Part shown: in pieces, positions 23,571 to 34,140 of the stretch
Numbering within the stretch: position 1 is the first letter of the stretch
Layout of the letters: every line of letters starts with the position of its first letter
Assembly (NCBI GenBank): GCA_019426215.1
Contig: CM033391.1
Span: forward strand, 14,868,708-14,932,707
Origin: Buddleja alternifolia
Taxonomy: Eukaryota > Streptophyta > Magnoliopsida > Lamiales > Scrophulariaceae
Length of the DNA: 64,000 nucleotides
Direction of reading: 5' to 3'
Notes under the pieces: generated by a model
Databases searched by the model: none
What the model was told of the DNA's origin: nothing
What the model saw: the letters and a program-made list of their open reading frames with translations, nothing else
Program-made: the position numbers and the translations under genes

Positions 23571-25178
23571 ATGGAACGAGGTACAATTTCTAATAATGGA
23601 CTTAGTTTCCTTTGTGAGGATATAATTTTTCATGTTATGGGAAGGTTATCAAGGGATGCATGCATTGTGGAGGCAACCCGATTGGGTCTTTTATCAAAAT
23701 ATTTTCAACATTGTTGGTATTCCATCCCTACTCTTTTATTCGATATTAACCGTTTTGAACAAAGGGGTTATCATGGTTTAGATTTTATTCATTTTGTTAA
23801 TCGCACTATACTTGAACATAATGAAAGTGTGGTTGAAACCTTGAGTTTTGAGTTACCAATGGGGGCCGAGGCATTGCATTGGATAAGGCAAGAGTGGGTG
23901 GCGTTTGGAATAGATCATTTTGTGCGTATACTGAAATTAGTCGGCCGGTTGTCCACTTCACTCCCTAACGGCCTGTTTTTGTCACAAACTCTTGTTCAGT
24001 TAAAATTATATCTACCGAACTATATTGTTAGGTGGGAAGATAGATATAATTTACGAAATTTAAAAAGACTCATATTGAAGCACATCGTGCTGTATGATAA
24101 CACATTTTCTTCCCGCCTTGGAAAATGGTGTCCCGAGTTGAATGATTTGCAGTTATTCAACTGTGATTTTAGAGGACTAACAGAATTTGAGGCATATTTG
24201 CCTTCTGTAAAAATATTCAAGATGGCATTCAATCGGGCCCAAGAAAATGTGAATATAAAAGTACACTTCCCCAATGCAGATGTCCTTATTATTTTATTGA
24301 AACAAGACGAATAGGGTTCGGGGCATTTAAAAGTATTGGGGTCGTTACCTCGTTCTTTACAGTGGATAGTACACCGTCATCGAAACTACATCGGATCAAC
24401 TTGCTCGACGTACCGACTACTTTGAGAGGTTGTAAAAATGACGAAAGAATTGCTGTCCAGCGAACGAGCACGTGTCCCGATTGATTTTGTTAGGGTACAT
24501 CTATCTATCATTGTTTGAATAAGTGCAAATGCTTTTAAGAAGTTGTTTTGATTTTTTTTTTTTTTTGAATTGTTTGTTTAGAGGTTGGCGCATGTGGAGT
24601 CTCTACATCACATTATGGCGAGGTACTTTTTTGTTAATATGCACCGCCTAGAGATCAGGTGTTCGAAGCTACTTGACAATCTTGTTGTCACATTGGTGCT
24701 CATCAGTAGATGTACAAGCTTGAATGAGCTTAAAGTCGATTTGGTGGTAATATTTTAAGTTTTATGGTTTGTCGCTTATTAGTTATTACATGGTTTATTA
24801 AGCACGTTCTTTGTTTGGGCTTCTAAAATAAAATTGTAATTGACTTAACATGTGTAGGGTGCACCATGGAAAAACGCGGGCATTAGTGTATCCAACTACG
24901 TAAAAGACTGGAAGTTGCACGCAATGGGATTGGAGGCATTGAATGAGGTCACGATCTTCAACTTCTCGGGTTCTGATTGTGAGCTAAGCTACATTCTGTA
25001 CGTGTTGTCGCAAGCAACTGAGTTGGGTACACTAAATATCTATTGTGTTAATCAATTTTTTGATGATCCAATTGGTGTGTATAAGAGGGCATCAATTAGA
25101 GCGTATGAAGCTACCGCGTCAAATAATGTGCAAATTCGTTTTATAAAAGGGGCTTACCCTAGAATAAGAGGAGAATGA
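23571..25178 (+). pseudogene. F-box/FBD-type gene carried inside the CACTA element, probably broken
   Basis: The ATG at 23571 opens 247 codons with an N-terminal F-box-like region (about residues 8-55: LCEDIIFHVMGRLSRDACIV and LLSKYFQHCWYSIPTL) followed by leucine-rich repeat-like text (LRNLKRLILKHIVLYDN, LGKWCPELNDLQLFNCDF). F-box proteins of this type are substrate adaptors of SCF ubiquitin ligases. The frame stops at 24312; a shifted frame continues (GFGAFKSIGVVTSFFTVDS) to about 24483, so a frameshift is likely. Further exon-like parts lie at about 24582-24747 (HRLEIRCSKLLDNLVVTLVL) and 24858-25178, the latter with the FBD-like block LNEVTIFNFSGSDCELSYIL. Host genes of this class have the same exon order, so this is probably a captured gene. 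Exon limits are estimates. Confidence 0.7.
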
Positions 25179-25604
25179 AAATTGCACCGAGTCCGAGTGT
25201 TTGATGGTGTACACCAGGTGTTTGATTTAGTGACACAATTATGTATATATCTTGAAAGTATTTCAATTTCTCGAAAAAATGAAGGGCAATGTATATATGA
25301 AGAGGGCTTTGAAATTTTTGATTTATTGACACAATGTTGTATTTTTGATGAGAATTTACATGTGGATGAAGAGAAGAAAATAGTTAACAGATCAAGGGCA
25401 GTAATGAAAACGTTGTCGAGGAAAACGATTTCGCAGTATTTTTACATGCCAATAATACAATTTGTCTCACTTTCATCTTATATTTGAGACGGAAATAAAA
25501 ATGATATTAAAGATGAGAATAAAATTAAATAATAAAAACAAAACAAAATGATATATGTATATGTGTAACACAAAACAAAAAAAGAATAAAGTAAAAAAAA
25601 AACG

Positions 25605-25925
25605 TGCCTACCATGAATTGAACTCTAGACCTCTCAAAAATTAAAGCAAGGTGGCTTCCATTACACCAAGTTAACTTTATTGTCAAATGTGTTGAAACAT
25701 TATTTATATTATATATATTCGATTGTATTTGAAATGAAAATAAATATTAAAGTAAAAAAATAAAATGCTCACAGCAAGACTCGAACTGTCGAGCTTTCCT
25801 TTACTCACACGAGCTGCCCACCATTGCACTATGTCAATTTTATAGTCAAATATGCTGAAACATCATTTATATTATATATTGGGAAAGAAAAACAACTGAA
25901 CCCATTATACGGGAAAAGACTTGAA
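25605..25925 (-). repeat. 163-bp tandem duplication with tRNA-like text
   Basis: Two diverged copies, each with a tRNA-like segment on the minus strand followed by AT-rich DNA with GAAACAT(T/C)ATTTATATT. The clearer copy has GTGCAATGGTGGGCAGCTCG and a B-box-like AGTTCGAGTC. No tRNA fold could be completed, so this is more likely a relic of a tRNA-derived repeat than a tRNA gene. Confidence 0.4.
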
Positions 25926-26640
25926 AGAAAAAAATTGAACCCATTTCCATTCTTCATTTCTTCTTCTGTGAGAGACTCCAACGGAAGAAAGAAAGCAAGA
26001 TCCACTCCAACTCTCAAGCTCTCCCAAGATCCACCGCCGCTGTCATCGACTCGCCGGAAGAATCCTCTCACACAAGCCCTCGGCTCTCTCTTTAGTCCTT
26101 AATTACTTAATTTCAATTTCCAAACCCTAGGTAAAAAACTTAAATTAAGTTATTTAATCTCTTTGTTTTTATATTAATGGTTATATTTCTAAATTTATAT
26201 GATGATGTTTTTATGCAATTTTCGATTCTGTTAATTGGAATTTTTTTGGGTTTTTTTTTTATTTTCCATTTTTGGATTAAAATTCGGTTAGCCATTTTTG
26301 GATTAAAATCTATCGGCTGTACAGGCAGCTGTGTGCGTCTTCACGAGAAAATTCATAACTTATTGTAGAAAGCTCAGACTCATGAATCGTTTTATTTTCA
26401 TGAAACTAGACACATAGGTCTATCCATGCATATATCCCACATAATTTTAAGGTACTTTATTTTCATTAATTGTTAATGTGATTATATTACATTAACTAAA
26501 TTATGACTTTTAAGTGGTTTTATTCTAAATAACGATATACATAAATGAATTGATTGGATGAATACTATAAAGATTTATTTGAAATATCCAAAGTTTATAT
26601 TTAGTGTTATATATGATGACTAATTGTTGAAATATTTCAG

Positions 26641-28078
26641 ATGAGGTATAGGTGGGATAACTTGTCAGATGTAGGTATGCGAAAGGTGTGGAATGAAACT
26701 GCAGTTGCTCGATTCAAAGATTTGCTTTACAAAGCGAAGAAAAAAGCAAATGATGATGCGAAGAAAGAGTTAGGCAGAGAACCGAGTACATTAGAATTGA
26801 TTGGTAGAGGCCCAAAATGGATGGACAAATCAGTATGGAATGAATTGGTGCAAAACCATTGGGCTACTGAGCATTATGAAGAAAAATGTGAAAAGGCAAG
26901 GCAGAATCGAATGAATGAGAATGCAGGGAAGCATACTTGTGGTTCTATCCCTCGTGAAGCGCATCGACAAAAAATGGTATGCTTAGTTTAGAAAATTTTC
27001 ATCTATATAGTGCAATACTTTTGAACATTGATTTGTGCTTTTGTCATAATTTTAGGAAAACGAATTGAAGCGCCCTGTGGATGATTTCGAGCTATTTGAG
27101 CATACCCACAAAAGAAAAAGTACCGGGGATTTTGTCGACGTAAAATCAAAAAAAATCAGTGTGAGTATGTTTTAATCAACTTTCTTTTTGACATTGTTTG
27201 AGCATAGGAAAATGTAGGTGATATCATTTCTTTGAGATAAGGTTCCAAGTTCAGTAAATGGAAATTCACTGAGATTTCATCTTTGTGAGATCTTCAATAG
27301 TGTACCGAGTATACATAACATTTCATAATAGTCTTTGTTATGTGATTCATATCATGTGCAAAAGGTACATTTTTTTTGGTGATTACTTATTATAATGAAA
27401 AGGGCTTTTTTGACTTTAATATATATTCGCAAAATGAGCACAACTTTGTTGTCTAAATTGTTAAAAAATAACATAAACAATGAAACTTTTTCAATGAAGT
27501 ATTTACAAAAAAATGTGACTTTAGTATATGTATTTTGATATTAGATTACCTTTTATTTGATGTTGATTTTGTGTAAGTGTATTGGAATATGTTGATTTGT
27601 TCGGTGATTTTATTACTTTTGTGACGTGTTTGTGCAGGAAGAATACAGGGCGAAACGAAATTGCACTGATTCCTCTCCACTTGAGTTTGATCTTCCATTA
27701 TGGTCTGATTTGAATGGAGGCTCGTCTAAGGGTCGTATGTATGGAGTTGCGCGTAGCCACATTTCTAGTGGTTACAGTCAGAGCACAATAAACTCAAGAG
27801 TTAGGGGAGAGTCTCATGATGAGTTAACAAAAGTAGTAGATGATGTGCGAGCTACTGCTATGAAAATAGAGGAAGACGCTCGCAGGAGAGAGGAAGAGAG
27901 AGAGAAAAGGTTGGAACAAGTACTTGAGCAAGTTCAAAAGAGAGAAGAAGAGGCGCAGAAAAAAGCAGAAGCAGTAGATAAAAAGATGCAGGAAGTCGAG
28001 GAGATGTTACGAAAAATGATTCAAGAAGCGAGATTGCCAAACCACAAGTATGCCCGTGGATCCGGACATGGGAAGTAA
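26641..28078 (+). CDS. TnpA-like protein of the CACTA element (plant transposase, Ptta/En/Spm family)
   Basis: Three exons join in frame: 26641-26976, 27056-27160 and 27638-28078, with GT/AG introns, giving 293 codons. Domain order: N-terminal block with ARFKDLLYKAKKKANDDAKK, the family core LIGRGPKWMDKSVWNELVQN and CEKARQNRMNENAGKHTCGS (residues about 60-105), a variable acidic part, then a long charged coiled coil (about 215-280, EEDARRREEEREKRLEQVLE). Proteins of this family bind the subterminal repeats of En/Spm-type elements and act with TnpD. The ATG at 26641 directly follows a splice acceptor (ATTTCAG), and a non-coding first exon ending near 26130 (CCCTAG/GTAAAA) is likely. No stops interrupt it, so it may still be expressed. 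Confidence 0.85.
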
Positions 28079-28399
28079 ATTGGTTTTGGTGAAAAACATT
28101 AGTTCGTATTTTAATTTATTGCTTGGATGATTTAGTGACTCATTTTATTATCTGTCACTTTTGGTTGGGTGTTAGAGTGGATGGATTGAGATAATTGTTA
28201 GTTAGATGATGTTTTTTAGAATTATGTTGTGTTACGATGATATTGTGTTAGATATAAATTGTGATGTTAATGAGTTGTTGTATTTTATGGGACAAATTAT
28301 GATGTTGTGGTAATTACTTCTTATTGATTTTGTTGGATCATTTGTAATTAACAGGTTTGACGTGAATTTAGCGAATAAAACGTAGCATTTATAATTGAG

Positions 28400-28910
28400 A
28401 CGTGCTAATTTTAGAGACCGATTTAGAGACCGAATCAAAGATGAATATTTAGAGACCGATGTAGAGACCGAATCAAAGATGAATATTTAGAGACCGATTT
28501 AGAGACCGAACAAAGATGAATATTTAGAGACCGATTTAGAGACCGAATCAAAGATGAATATTTAGAGACTGATTTAGAGACCGAATCAAAGATGAATATT
28601 TAGAGACCGAATCAAAGATGAATATTTAGAGACCGATTTAGAGACCGAATCAAAGATGAATATTTAGAGACCGATTTTGTGTCGGTTAGCGACGAAATTT
28701 GGAGACCGATTGTATTTGAAAAAGTTGTGCAAATAGCGACTGATTTAGAGACCGAAAATTTCGGTCTCTAAATTTAGAGACCGATTTTTTTCGGTCTCTA
28801 ATTAGCGTCGAGCCGTTTAGTGTCGGAATTTAGCGACCGAAATTTCGGTCGCTAATATTTTTTAGAGACCGAATTTGGGCTTTCAGAGACCAATTTTTCG
28901 GTCTCTGATA
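28400..28910. repeat. Right subterminal repeats of the CACTA element
   Basis: About seven copies of a roughly 37-bp unit (AATCAAAGATGAATATTTAG then AGACCGATTTAGAGACCG) run from 28420 to 28680, followed by more TTAGAGACCGA and TTTCGGTCTCTAA words up to the terminus. The right array is a tidy direct repeat, unlike the hairpin-rich left array. Confidence 0.92.
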
Positions 28911-28928
28911 CCCTGTTTTCTTGTAGTG

Positions 28929-29766
28929 ATTTAAGCATAAAATCTTACATAGGAAGCATTAAGAACAAGATTATAACACATAGCAACAATGAAATTAATA
29001 TGGAAAACTCAATTTATAACTCAAATCTCATAAATTAGCCTAAACATGGTTTTAGTTCGAAGAATCTAATTCATCAACAAATATAAAAGATAGAAAAACA
29101 AAGAAAGATTCATATTCATAGACAAATATAAATCTAATCTAAGAAAACTCCCTATTAAATTTGATGGTTGAACTTCGAACTTCATCCATTCCATGCTTCT
29201 TGATTTCTTCACCTTCAAAGGTTTGTGTAGATCTTCATTAATATGTAAAAACTAAATTTAAACCCTAATAGGGCTCTATTCTATGTGTATTTCGTGTTAT
29301 TTCGTGTATGCAACCCTAAAAAACTGATCTACTATATATTAGCGTGGAAATGGAATACCTCAACTTGAGTTAGAATAGGAAAACGCATAAAATTTGCTAT
29401 TTTTCCTGTCGAACGCTAACGTTCAAATGTTGGAAACAGTGACATTTTCTATCTGCGCAAAAATCATGTTTCATTCATAACTTTCTCTACAAATCTCTGA
29501 CTTGGGTTATTCAAGTTGCAACATGAAGCTAAGACAGATCTCTACAACTTTGTAGAAGGACACTTATTTAAATTCGGACTCTAAATATTTTAAGTTTCTA
29601 CATTTCCGTCTAGTTTTCCTCAATTGCAATGATTTTCCACCTTTACTCAATAAACACACAAATTAAACGCATATGTGGTATTAATCATGCTGGTATCAAT
29701 CAAGCATAAAACAATATAAATAACATGAATATGAGGCTCTAAAACACATGAATTCATAACCTATCA
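28929..29766 (-). repeat. 5' LTR of A2, outer part (right of the CACTA insertion)
   Basis: Continues the LTR from ATTTAAGC to its 5' end CTATCA at 29766, colinear with 16737-17570. It is followed by the target copy CCTGC. Its word cluster (about 29408-29434) is partly lost. Confidence 0.93.
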
Positions 29767-31050
29767 CCTGCCAACAACGCCTCATATTCAGCTTCATTAT
29801 TTGAAGCCCCAAATTCAAACCTCAACGCATACTCAAATTGGTCCCCTTAGGGACTTTCAATTACAATTCCAGCCCTACTTCCTGTGTGAGTGGAGGAACC
29901 ATCTACAAATAATGTCCAAGTCAACAAAGAGCAACTAGCCTCATCTTCCATCATCTCAGCCACAAAGTCTGCTAACACTTGTGCCTTAATGGCGAGCCTT
30001 CTTTGATATTTAATACTATGTTCACTCAGCTCCACTGTCCAATTCACCATCCTTCCCAATGTATCAAGACTTACTAGCACTCGTTTTAAGGGGTGATCGG
30101 TACGCACTACTATAGGGTGTGATTGGAAATAGGGTCTCAGTTTCCTAGCAGCTACTAGCAGGGCAAGGGCCAATTTTTTAATCAAGGGGTATTTTAGCTC
30201 GGCTCCTTGGAGTAAACGACTAATATAGTAGATGGGTTTATGATCATCATTATCATCTTGAATGAGTACGGCGCTGATGGCCTCTTGGGCAACTACTAGA
30301 CATAGGAATAGGGTCTCACCCTCGAGAAGCTTGGTGAGCAGTAGCAGGGAGACTAAGTATTCTTTTAGTTTCTCGAACGCCAGTTGGCATGAAGCATTCC
30401 ACTCGAAGCCCTTGGTCTTCCATATTGCCTTGAAGAAAGGCAACCCTTTATCGGTTGATTTGAGATGAACCGATTTAAGGCTGTTGCTCGCCCCCATCAA
30501 CTCTTGTACTTCTTTCTTGGACCTAGGAGGAAACAAATCTAGGATGGCTTTGATTTTCTCAGGATTTGGTTCTATACCTCACTCGCTCACCATGAACCCT
30601 AAAAAATTTTCTCCTCGAACCTGGAAAGTGCAAGCGGGGTTGAGTTTCATTACCATCAGAAAACTTTGAAACACTCTTGTAGATCACATATATTGGTTTA
30701 CCCCCTTTTGACTTTTGATTAGCATGTCATCAATGTAGGATTCCATGTTTCTACCCATCTGTGCTTCAAACATCTTGTTAACTAGCCTTTGATATGTGGC
30801 GCTCGTGTTTTTTTAATCCAAAGGGCATCACGTTGTAACTTAATGTCCCCTGGTCACTGATGAAACTGGTTTTTTCTTGGTCCTCTGGTGTCAGGAAAAT
30901 TTGATTATATCCTTGTCTTTTATCTGGGAAAGTTAACAACTCACAACCCGTGGTAGAATCCTTGAGGTCGTCAATACGGGAGAGAGGGTAAGAATCTTTT
31001 GGGCACGCCTTATTCAAATCAATGAAGTCTATGCACATCCGATCCTCCAA
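29767..31050 (-). pseudogene. Tat reverse transcriptase and first half of RNase H
   Basis: On the minus strand, MCIDFIDLNKACPKDSYPL, DQEKTSFISDQGTLSYNVMP and a degraded YIDDMLIKS block (about 30720) are Tat RT motifs. They are followed by PRSKKEVQELMGASNSLKS and the RNase H text LFVDGSSTHTGSRAGIVIES. Stops (for example TAA after IESP at about 29847, and several at 30540-30780) and a changed residue in the QGYNQ region show it is inactive. The frame meets the A2 target site at NNEAEYEALLAG and resumes at 16196. Confidence 0.82.
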
Positions 31051-32121
31051 TTGCTATTCAGCTTTGCCACCAACTCTACGTTGGCTAGCCACTCAGGGTA
31101 GTGCACCACCCATATTGACTTCGCTGCCAACAGTTTTTCGACCTCCTCCTTAGTAGCTACGTGCATCCGGGTACACATTCAATTGATGGGTCATGACTTT
31201 GGGGTCGATCCCCTTCATATCCTCCATGCTACACAAAAACACATCCAAGTTATCTTGGAGAAAGCGCAATAATTTTTTCTTGAATGAAGCCTCTAGAATG
31301 GCCCTAATCTTTGTGATTCTCTCGGGGTCCCCTTATACTAGCTATACCACTTTTAGACTTTTAGCAGCTCCCACTCGACATTCATCTTCCCCACTAGGGA
31401 ACTTAGCTGGTTTCTTTTTAGCTTGGTATACCGTATTGACCACTACTCATTTTCCTTCACCATCTTAAACTGAGCTGTCACGTTTCCTTTTAGGTTTCAG
31501 GGCATTGGCATAATATTCTCTTGCCAATCTCGCATCTCCTATAGCCTCTCCAGTCCTGACAGGGATAGGAACTTTACCTTTATGTGGAAGGTGGATATGA
31601 TGGCTCGAAAAAAGTTTAAGCTCGGCTTTCCCAAGATCACATTATATGTGGAGGGGGCTTTGACGACTAGAAATTTTACCATCTTAGTAGCCTGGGCAGG
31701 AAACATACATAGAGACAGTGGCAGGGTCACTTCTCCAAGCGCTTGCACTACTTCACCCGTGAAACTGGTGTGAGGAGTGTTGATTGCTTGGAGCTGGGTA
31801 TTGTCCATTCCCAGCTAGGTAAAAGTATCATAGAAAATTATATCCGCAGAGCTCCCACTATCTATAAGAATTTTTTTAACCCAGAAGTTTGAAATCGTGG
31901 CCAAGATCACCAAGGTATCGTTGCGTGAGGGAATTTGAATTTTCCAAATCTCATGCTCTGAATTCAATGCTTTCTACCTCTGGCTCCACCTTGCTAACTT
32001 GTTCCCTTAGGGGGCCAGCGACCACAAGTGACCCTGTGGCGGCCCTTAATAGAGCTTTTCTGGGGTTCACCGAGCCTCCCCCGTGGGGTCTCCCAAACTG
32101 ACTCCTTTAACCCCATTTAGT

Positions 32122-32138
32122 GGGGGGGGGGGGGGGGG
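32122..32138. repeat. 17-base poly(G) tract
   Basis: A run of about 17 G on the plus strand lies within the Tat gag remnant. It is one of four long G runs in the window. Confidence 0.9.
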
Positions 32139-32529
32139 TTATCCACATTATTAACATTTGTCCCAGGGGGGTTGCCCTTTCCTCCTCCTCTTCCGGGAGA
32201 TGGGTACGCCCAGTTGTACCATTGAATAGCACCAGCTGCTACCCCAACTGAAACGTCCTCCACAAGAGTAGGGAGGACCTCTTGGGTGATCTTGAGTTTC
32301 CTGTTGTCAGGGGGTGCGATCACTCCTAAAGTCATAGGGGGCACGCTTTGCATACTCGAAGGAGGTAGCGGATTTGGGTCACCTTTTTCAACCAGTGCAT
32401 CTGGTGGACCTTCTTGAGGCATCGGGTTAGGGACTCCACCACCTGCTTTTGGCATGTTGTTGTTTGTCATCCTATCACCGTTGGTACATGCTTGAGACCT
32501 AGTCTGCATACTTAGTGGTTGGACCGCTA

Positions 32530-32547
32530 TTCCCACAGACGATGCCA
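32530..32547 (-). other. Primer binding site of the Tat element
   Basis: On the minus strand TGGCATCGTCTGTGGGAA lies 3 bp inside the LTR. Tat elements normally have TGGCGCCGTCTGTGGGAA; this copy differs at two positions, consistent with age. Confidence 0.7.
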
Positions 32548-32550
32548 AAA

Positions 32551-33032
32551 TGATGCGTGATCACTATGCGTGTTGCGTGATGACCATATAGGGAGGGAGC
32601 CCGATCCGATGCACGACATACTAGACACTAAGTTGATTTATATTTGGATTGCACTCGCTCAAAACAAGTTGCTTACGTACCCACTTTGATGTGATTAAGT
32701 CTTTTCGTAGTTCTATAGTGAGGTAGCTCTCTAAAGATGTCAGAGATTTTCTCTCTAGCAATCTTTTTGTGCGGAGAGCAGATAATGATTTTTCATTATC
32801 TATCTGTGATATTTATAGTGTTGGAGATAGGCTATGAGCCGAAAGCCCAGTGAGCGGCCCATCTGGCATCCAACAATCAAATAAATAATTTTATTTGTAT
32901 GGACTATTATTTCCACCCATATATTATGGCCCAGTTAACTAACTTGGACCATTTTGGCCTGGAATAACCCTTGAGGGCCATCCCGGCCCAATTACAAGTA
33001 TTTGTAAAAATGCCCACTTATTTTATATGGCA
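32551..33032 (-). repeat. 5' LTR of the Tat element (outer edge approximate)
   Basis: The inner edge is set by TGATGCGTGATC next to the primer site. The outer edge is guessed at TGTGCCATATAAAATAAG (33032), giving about 480 bp. A copy of the 3' LTR was not found in the window, so the outer edge and target duplication are unproven. Confidence 0.55.
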
Positions 33033-33111
33033 CATCAAATGTACAAGTATGTTTCGTTTCTTACTTACTAATTATAACTAAAAGTAAGTTGTTAGAACAA
33101 TAATTATAATT

Positions 33112-33279
33112 TGATAACCCGCCAACCCACCTGCTAAATACATTAAACCCGATCGACCCGAACCGCTGGTTTGAAGAGACAATTATGCGGTTTCAGGTTG
33201 ATATTTTGTTAACCCGCACATGTCGGATCGAGTTTATTTTTTCCGTAAAACTGCCCTAACCCGATGGCGTACACCCCTA
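33112..33279 (-). mobile_element. Possible hAT-like MITE or fragment
   Basis: On the minus strand it starts TAGGGGTGTACGCC and has repeated AACCCG/CGGGTT text, typical of small hAT-derived repeats in plants. The other end and target duplication were not identified. Confidence 0.35.
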
Positions 33280-33435
33280 ATATGGGAAGCAGGGAGGGGA
33301 GGGGGGTATGCAATTTTTCCATTTTAATTATCCGTTGTGTGCCAGTGGTCCTCCAGTGGGCCTTTGGCCTACAAGTGACTACTAGGACGAAAATTGCATA
33401 ATTCAATACATTTAGAACTTATTTTGTCGCTTAAA

Positions 33436-33819
33436 TCTATATTATATATAAAGTGAGAAGGTCAATGAGTAACTATGGTGTGCTCATTTTTTTGGTATGG
33501 CATATGCATCCTATAAAAACTTGCAGAGTTTCCACTTCTCTACCCCTTCCAACAGGTTCTTTTTTTCCTTTTTATCCCTTCTCTCTCACTTTTTGTTCTA
33601 ATATCTCTCCAATTTTTTTTTCCCTTCCACTAATTTGTAACTACTAATAATAAATGACTTATAAATTATAATTATTATGTAAAATTATATGCTTGCATAA
33701 TTTAAAATATCATATAAAATATCAGAATTTTACATATTAAAAATAACAAACAAATTAAGTATGTTTATATTATTCTTAAAAAAATTAAGCACACACATCG
33801 AGTGTGCCACCGTGACTAG
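33436..33819 (+). mobile_element. Short non-autonomous Helitron
   Basis: The sequence starts TCTATATTATATATAAAGTG after an A and ends CACCGTGACTAG before a T, the A|TC...CTAG|T rule of Helitrons. A 6-bp stem hairpin, GCACAC-acatcga-GTGTGC, lies 10 bp before the terminal CTAG. Length is 384 bp with no coding sequence. It lies about 320 bp upstream of the methyltransferase gene. Confidence 0.75.
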
Positions 33820-33981
33820 TACATAAAGAACCAAGCACGTTTAATCTGGTCCAGCCATAGGACCTAAATCGTTTTGTATGTACATTATAGGACCATTTTT
33901 ATCACATACCCACAGTTATGGGACTAGAAATGGCATTTTTCAAATCTCCGTCTTAATCAAAATCCGGATTAACATCCGCCC

Positions 33982-33992
33982 CTATATATAAA
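33982..33992 (+). promoter_or_regulatory. TATA box of the methyltransferase-family gene
   Basis: CTATATATAAAG lies about 150 bp upstream of the ATG at 34141, leaving a plausible 5' leader of roughly 120 bases. No intron is needed in the leader. Confidence 0.6.
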
Positions 33993-34140
33993 GTCCAGGC
34001 GAGAAACACAGAGGGGATTGACATTTTTTCCGCACCTCGCTCGCTTTGCATATTTTGTTATATATTACTTCCATTCTATGAGGAAATAGGATTGACATTG
34101 CTGCTCGACTTCACTGTGGGTATCAAGAAGAAGATAAACT

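Larger units (their letters stand above)
20995..28928 (+). mobile_element. CACTA (En/Spm-type) DNA transposon with target duplication ATT
   Basis: The ends are CACTACAAGAAAA and TTTTCTTGTAGTG (perfect 13-bp inverted repeats), flanked by ATT on both sides (20992-20994 and 28929-28931). The uninterrupted LTR copy near 16738 has a single ATT at that point, proving the insertion. The 7934-bp element has subterminal AGAGACCGA arrays at both ends, an F-box-like gene and a TnpA-like gene. No TnpD/DDE transposase domain (Transposase_21) is visible, so it looks non-autonomous. Confidence 0.97.
16197..29766 (-). mobile_element. Athila-like LTR element A2, pol-less, with target duplication CCTGC
   Basis: Both LTRs are present: 16197-17570 (3' LTR) and 20420-29766 (5' LTR, split by the CACTA transposon). 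The flanks CCTGC at 16192-16196 and 29767-29771 match exactly. The internal region of 2849 bp has a primer site, a gag/protease-linker remnant, the conserved post-pol block and a polypurine tract, but no RT, RNase H or integrase. It must therefore have depended on proteins from another Athila element. It interrupts the RNase H of the Tat element. Confidence 0.95.
31539..32548 (-). pseudogene. Tat gag N-terminus and protease (most of gag missing)
   Basis: From 32548, a gag-like proline-rich start (MASSVGIAVQPLSMQTRSQA) runs 143 codons into a poly-C/poly-G tract at 32122-32138. Then comes protease-related text, GELCGYNFL-like in a shifted frame, followed by LGEVTLPLSLCMFP and STYNVILGKPSLNFFRAIIS (31539-31808), typical of Tat proteases. 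The central gag domain expected between them is largely absent, so a deletion or collapse has occurred near the G tract. Confidence 0.7.
8457..33032 (-). mobile_element. Tat-lineage Ty3/gypsy retrotransposon, outer layer of the nest (heavily interrupted)
   Basis: Read on the minus strand: 5' LTR 32551-33032, primer site 32530-32547, gag and protease 31539-32548, RT and RNase H 29767-31050, a break by element A2, then the rest of RNase H and the integrase at 14977-16196, a break by solo LTR S1, and the pol C-terminus at 11917-12254. After pol comes an ORF on the opposite strand (8825-11103). The two halves across A2 rejoin perfectly in frame (...EAEYEALLAG / AGAKLALAAEAKK...) once A2 and one target copy are removed. 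The 3' LTR is not seen and may lie left of element A1. Many stops and frameshifts show it is old. Confidence 0.85.

Noticed and set aside
25605..25860. tRNA gene on the minus strand
   Set aside because: Only a B-box-like stretch and part of an A box can be seen; no complete cloverleaf could be drawn and the unit is tandemly duplicated with AT-rich DNA.
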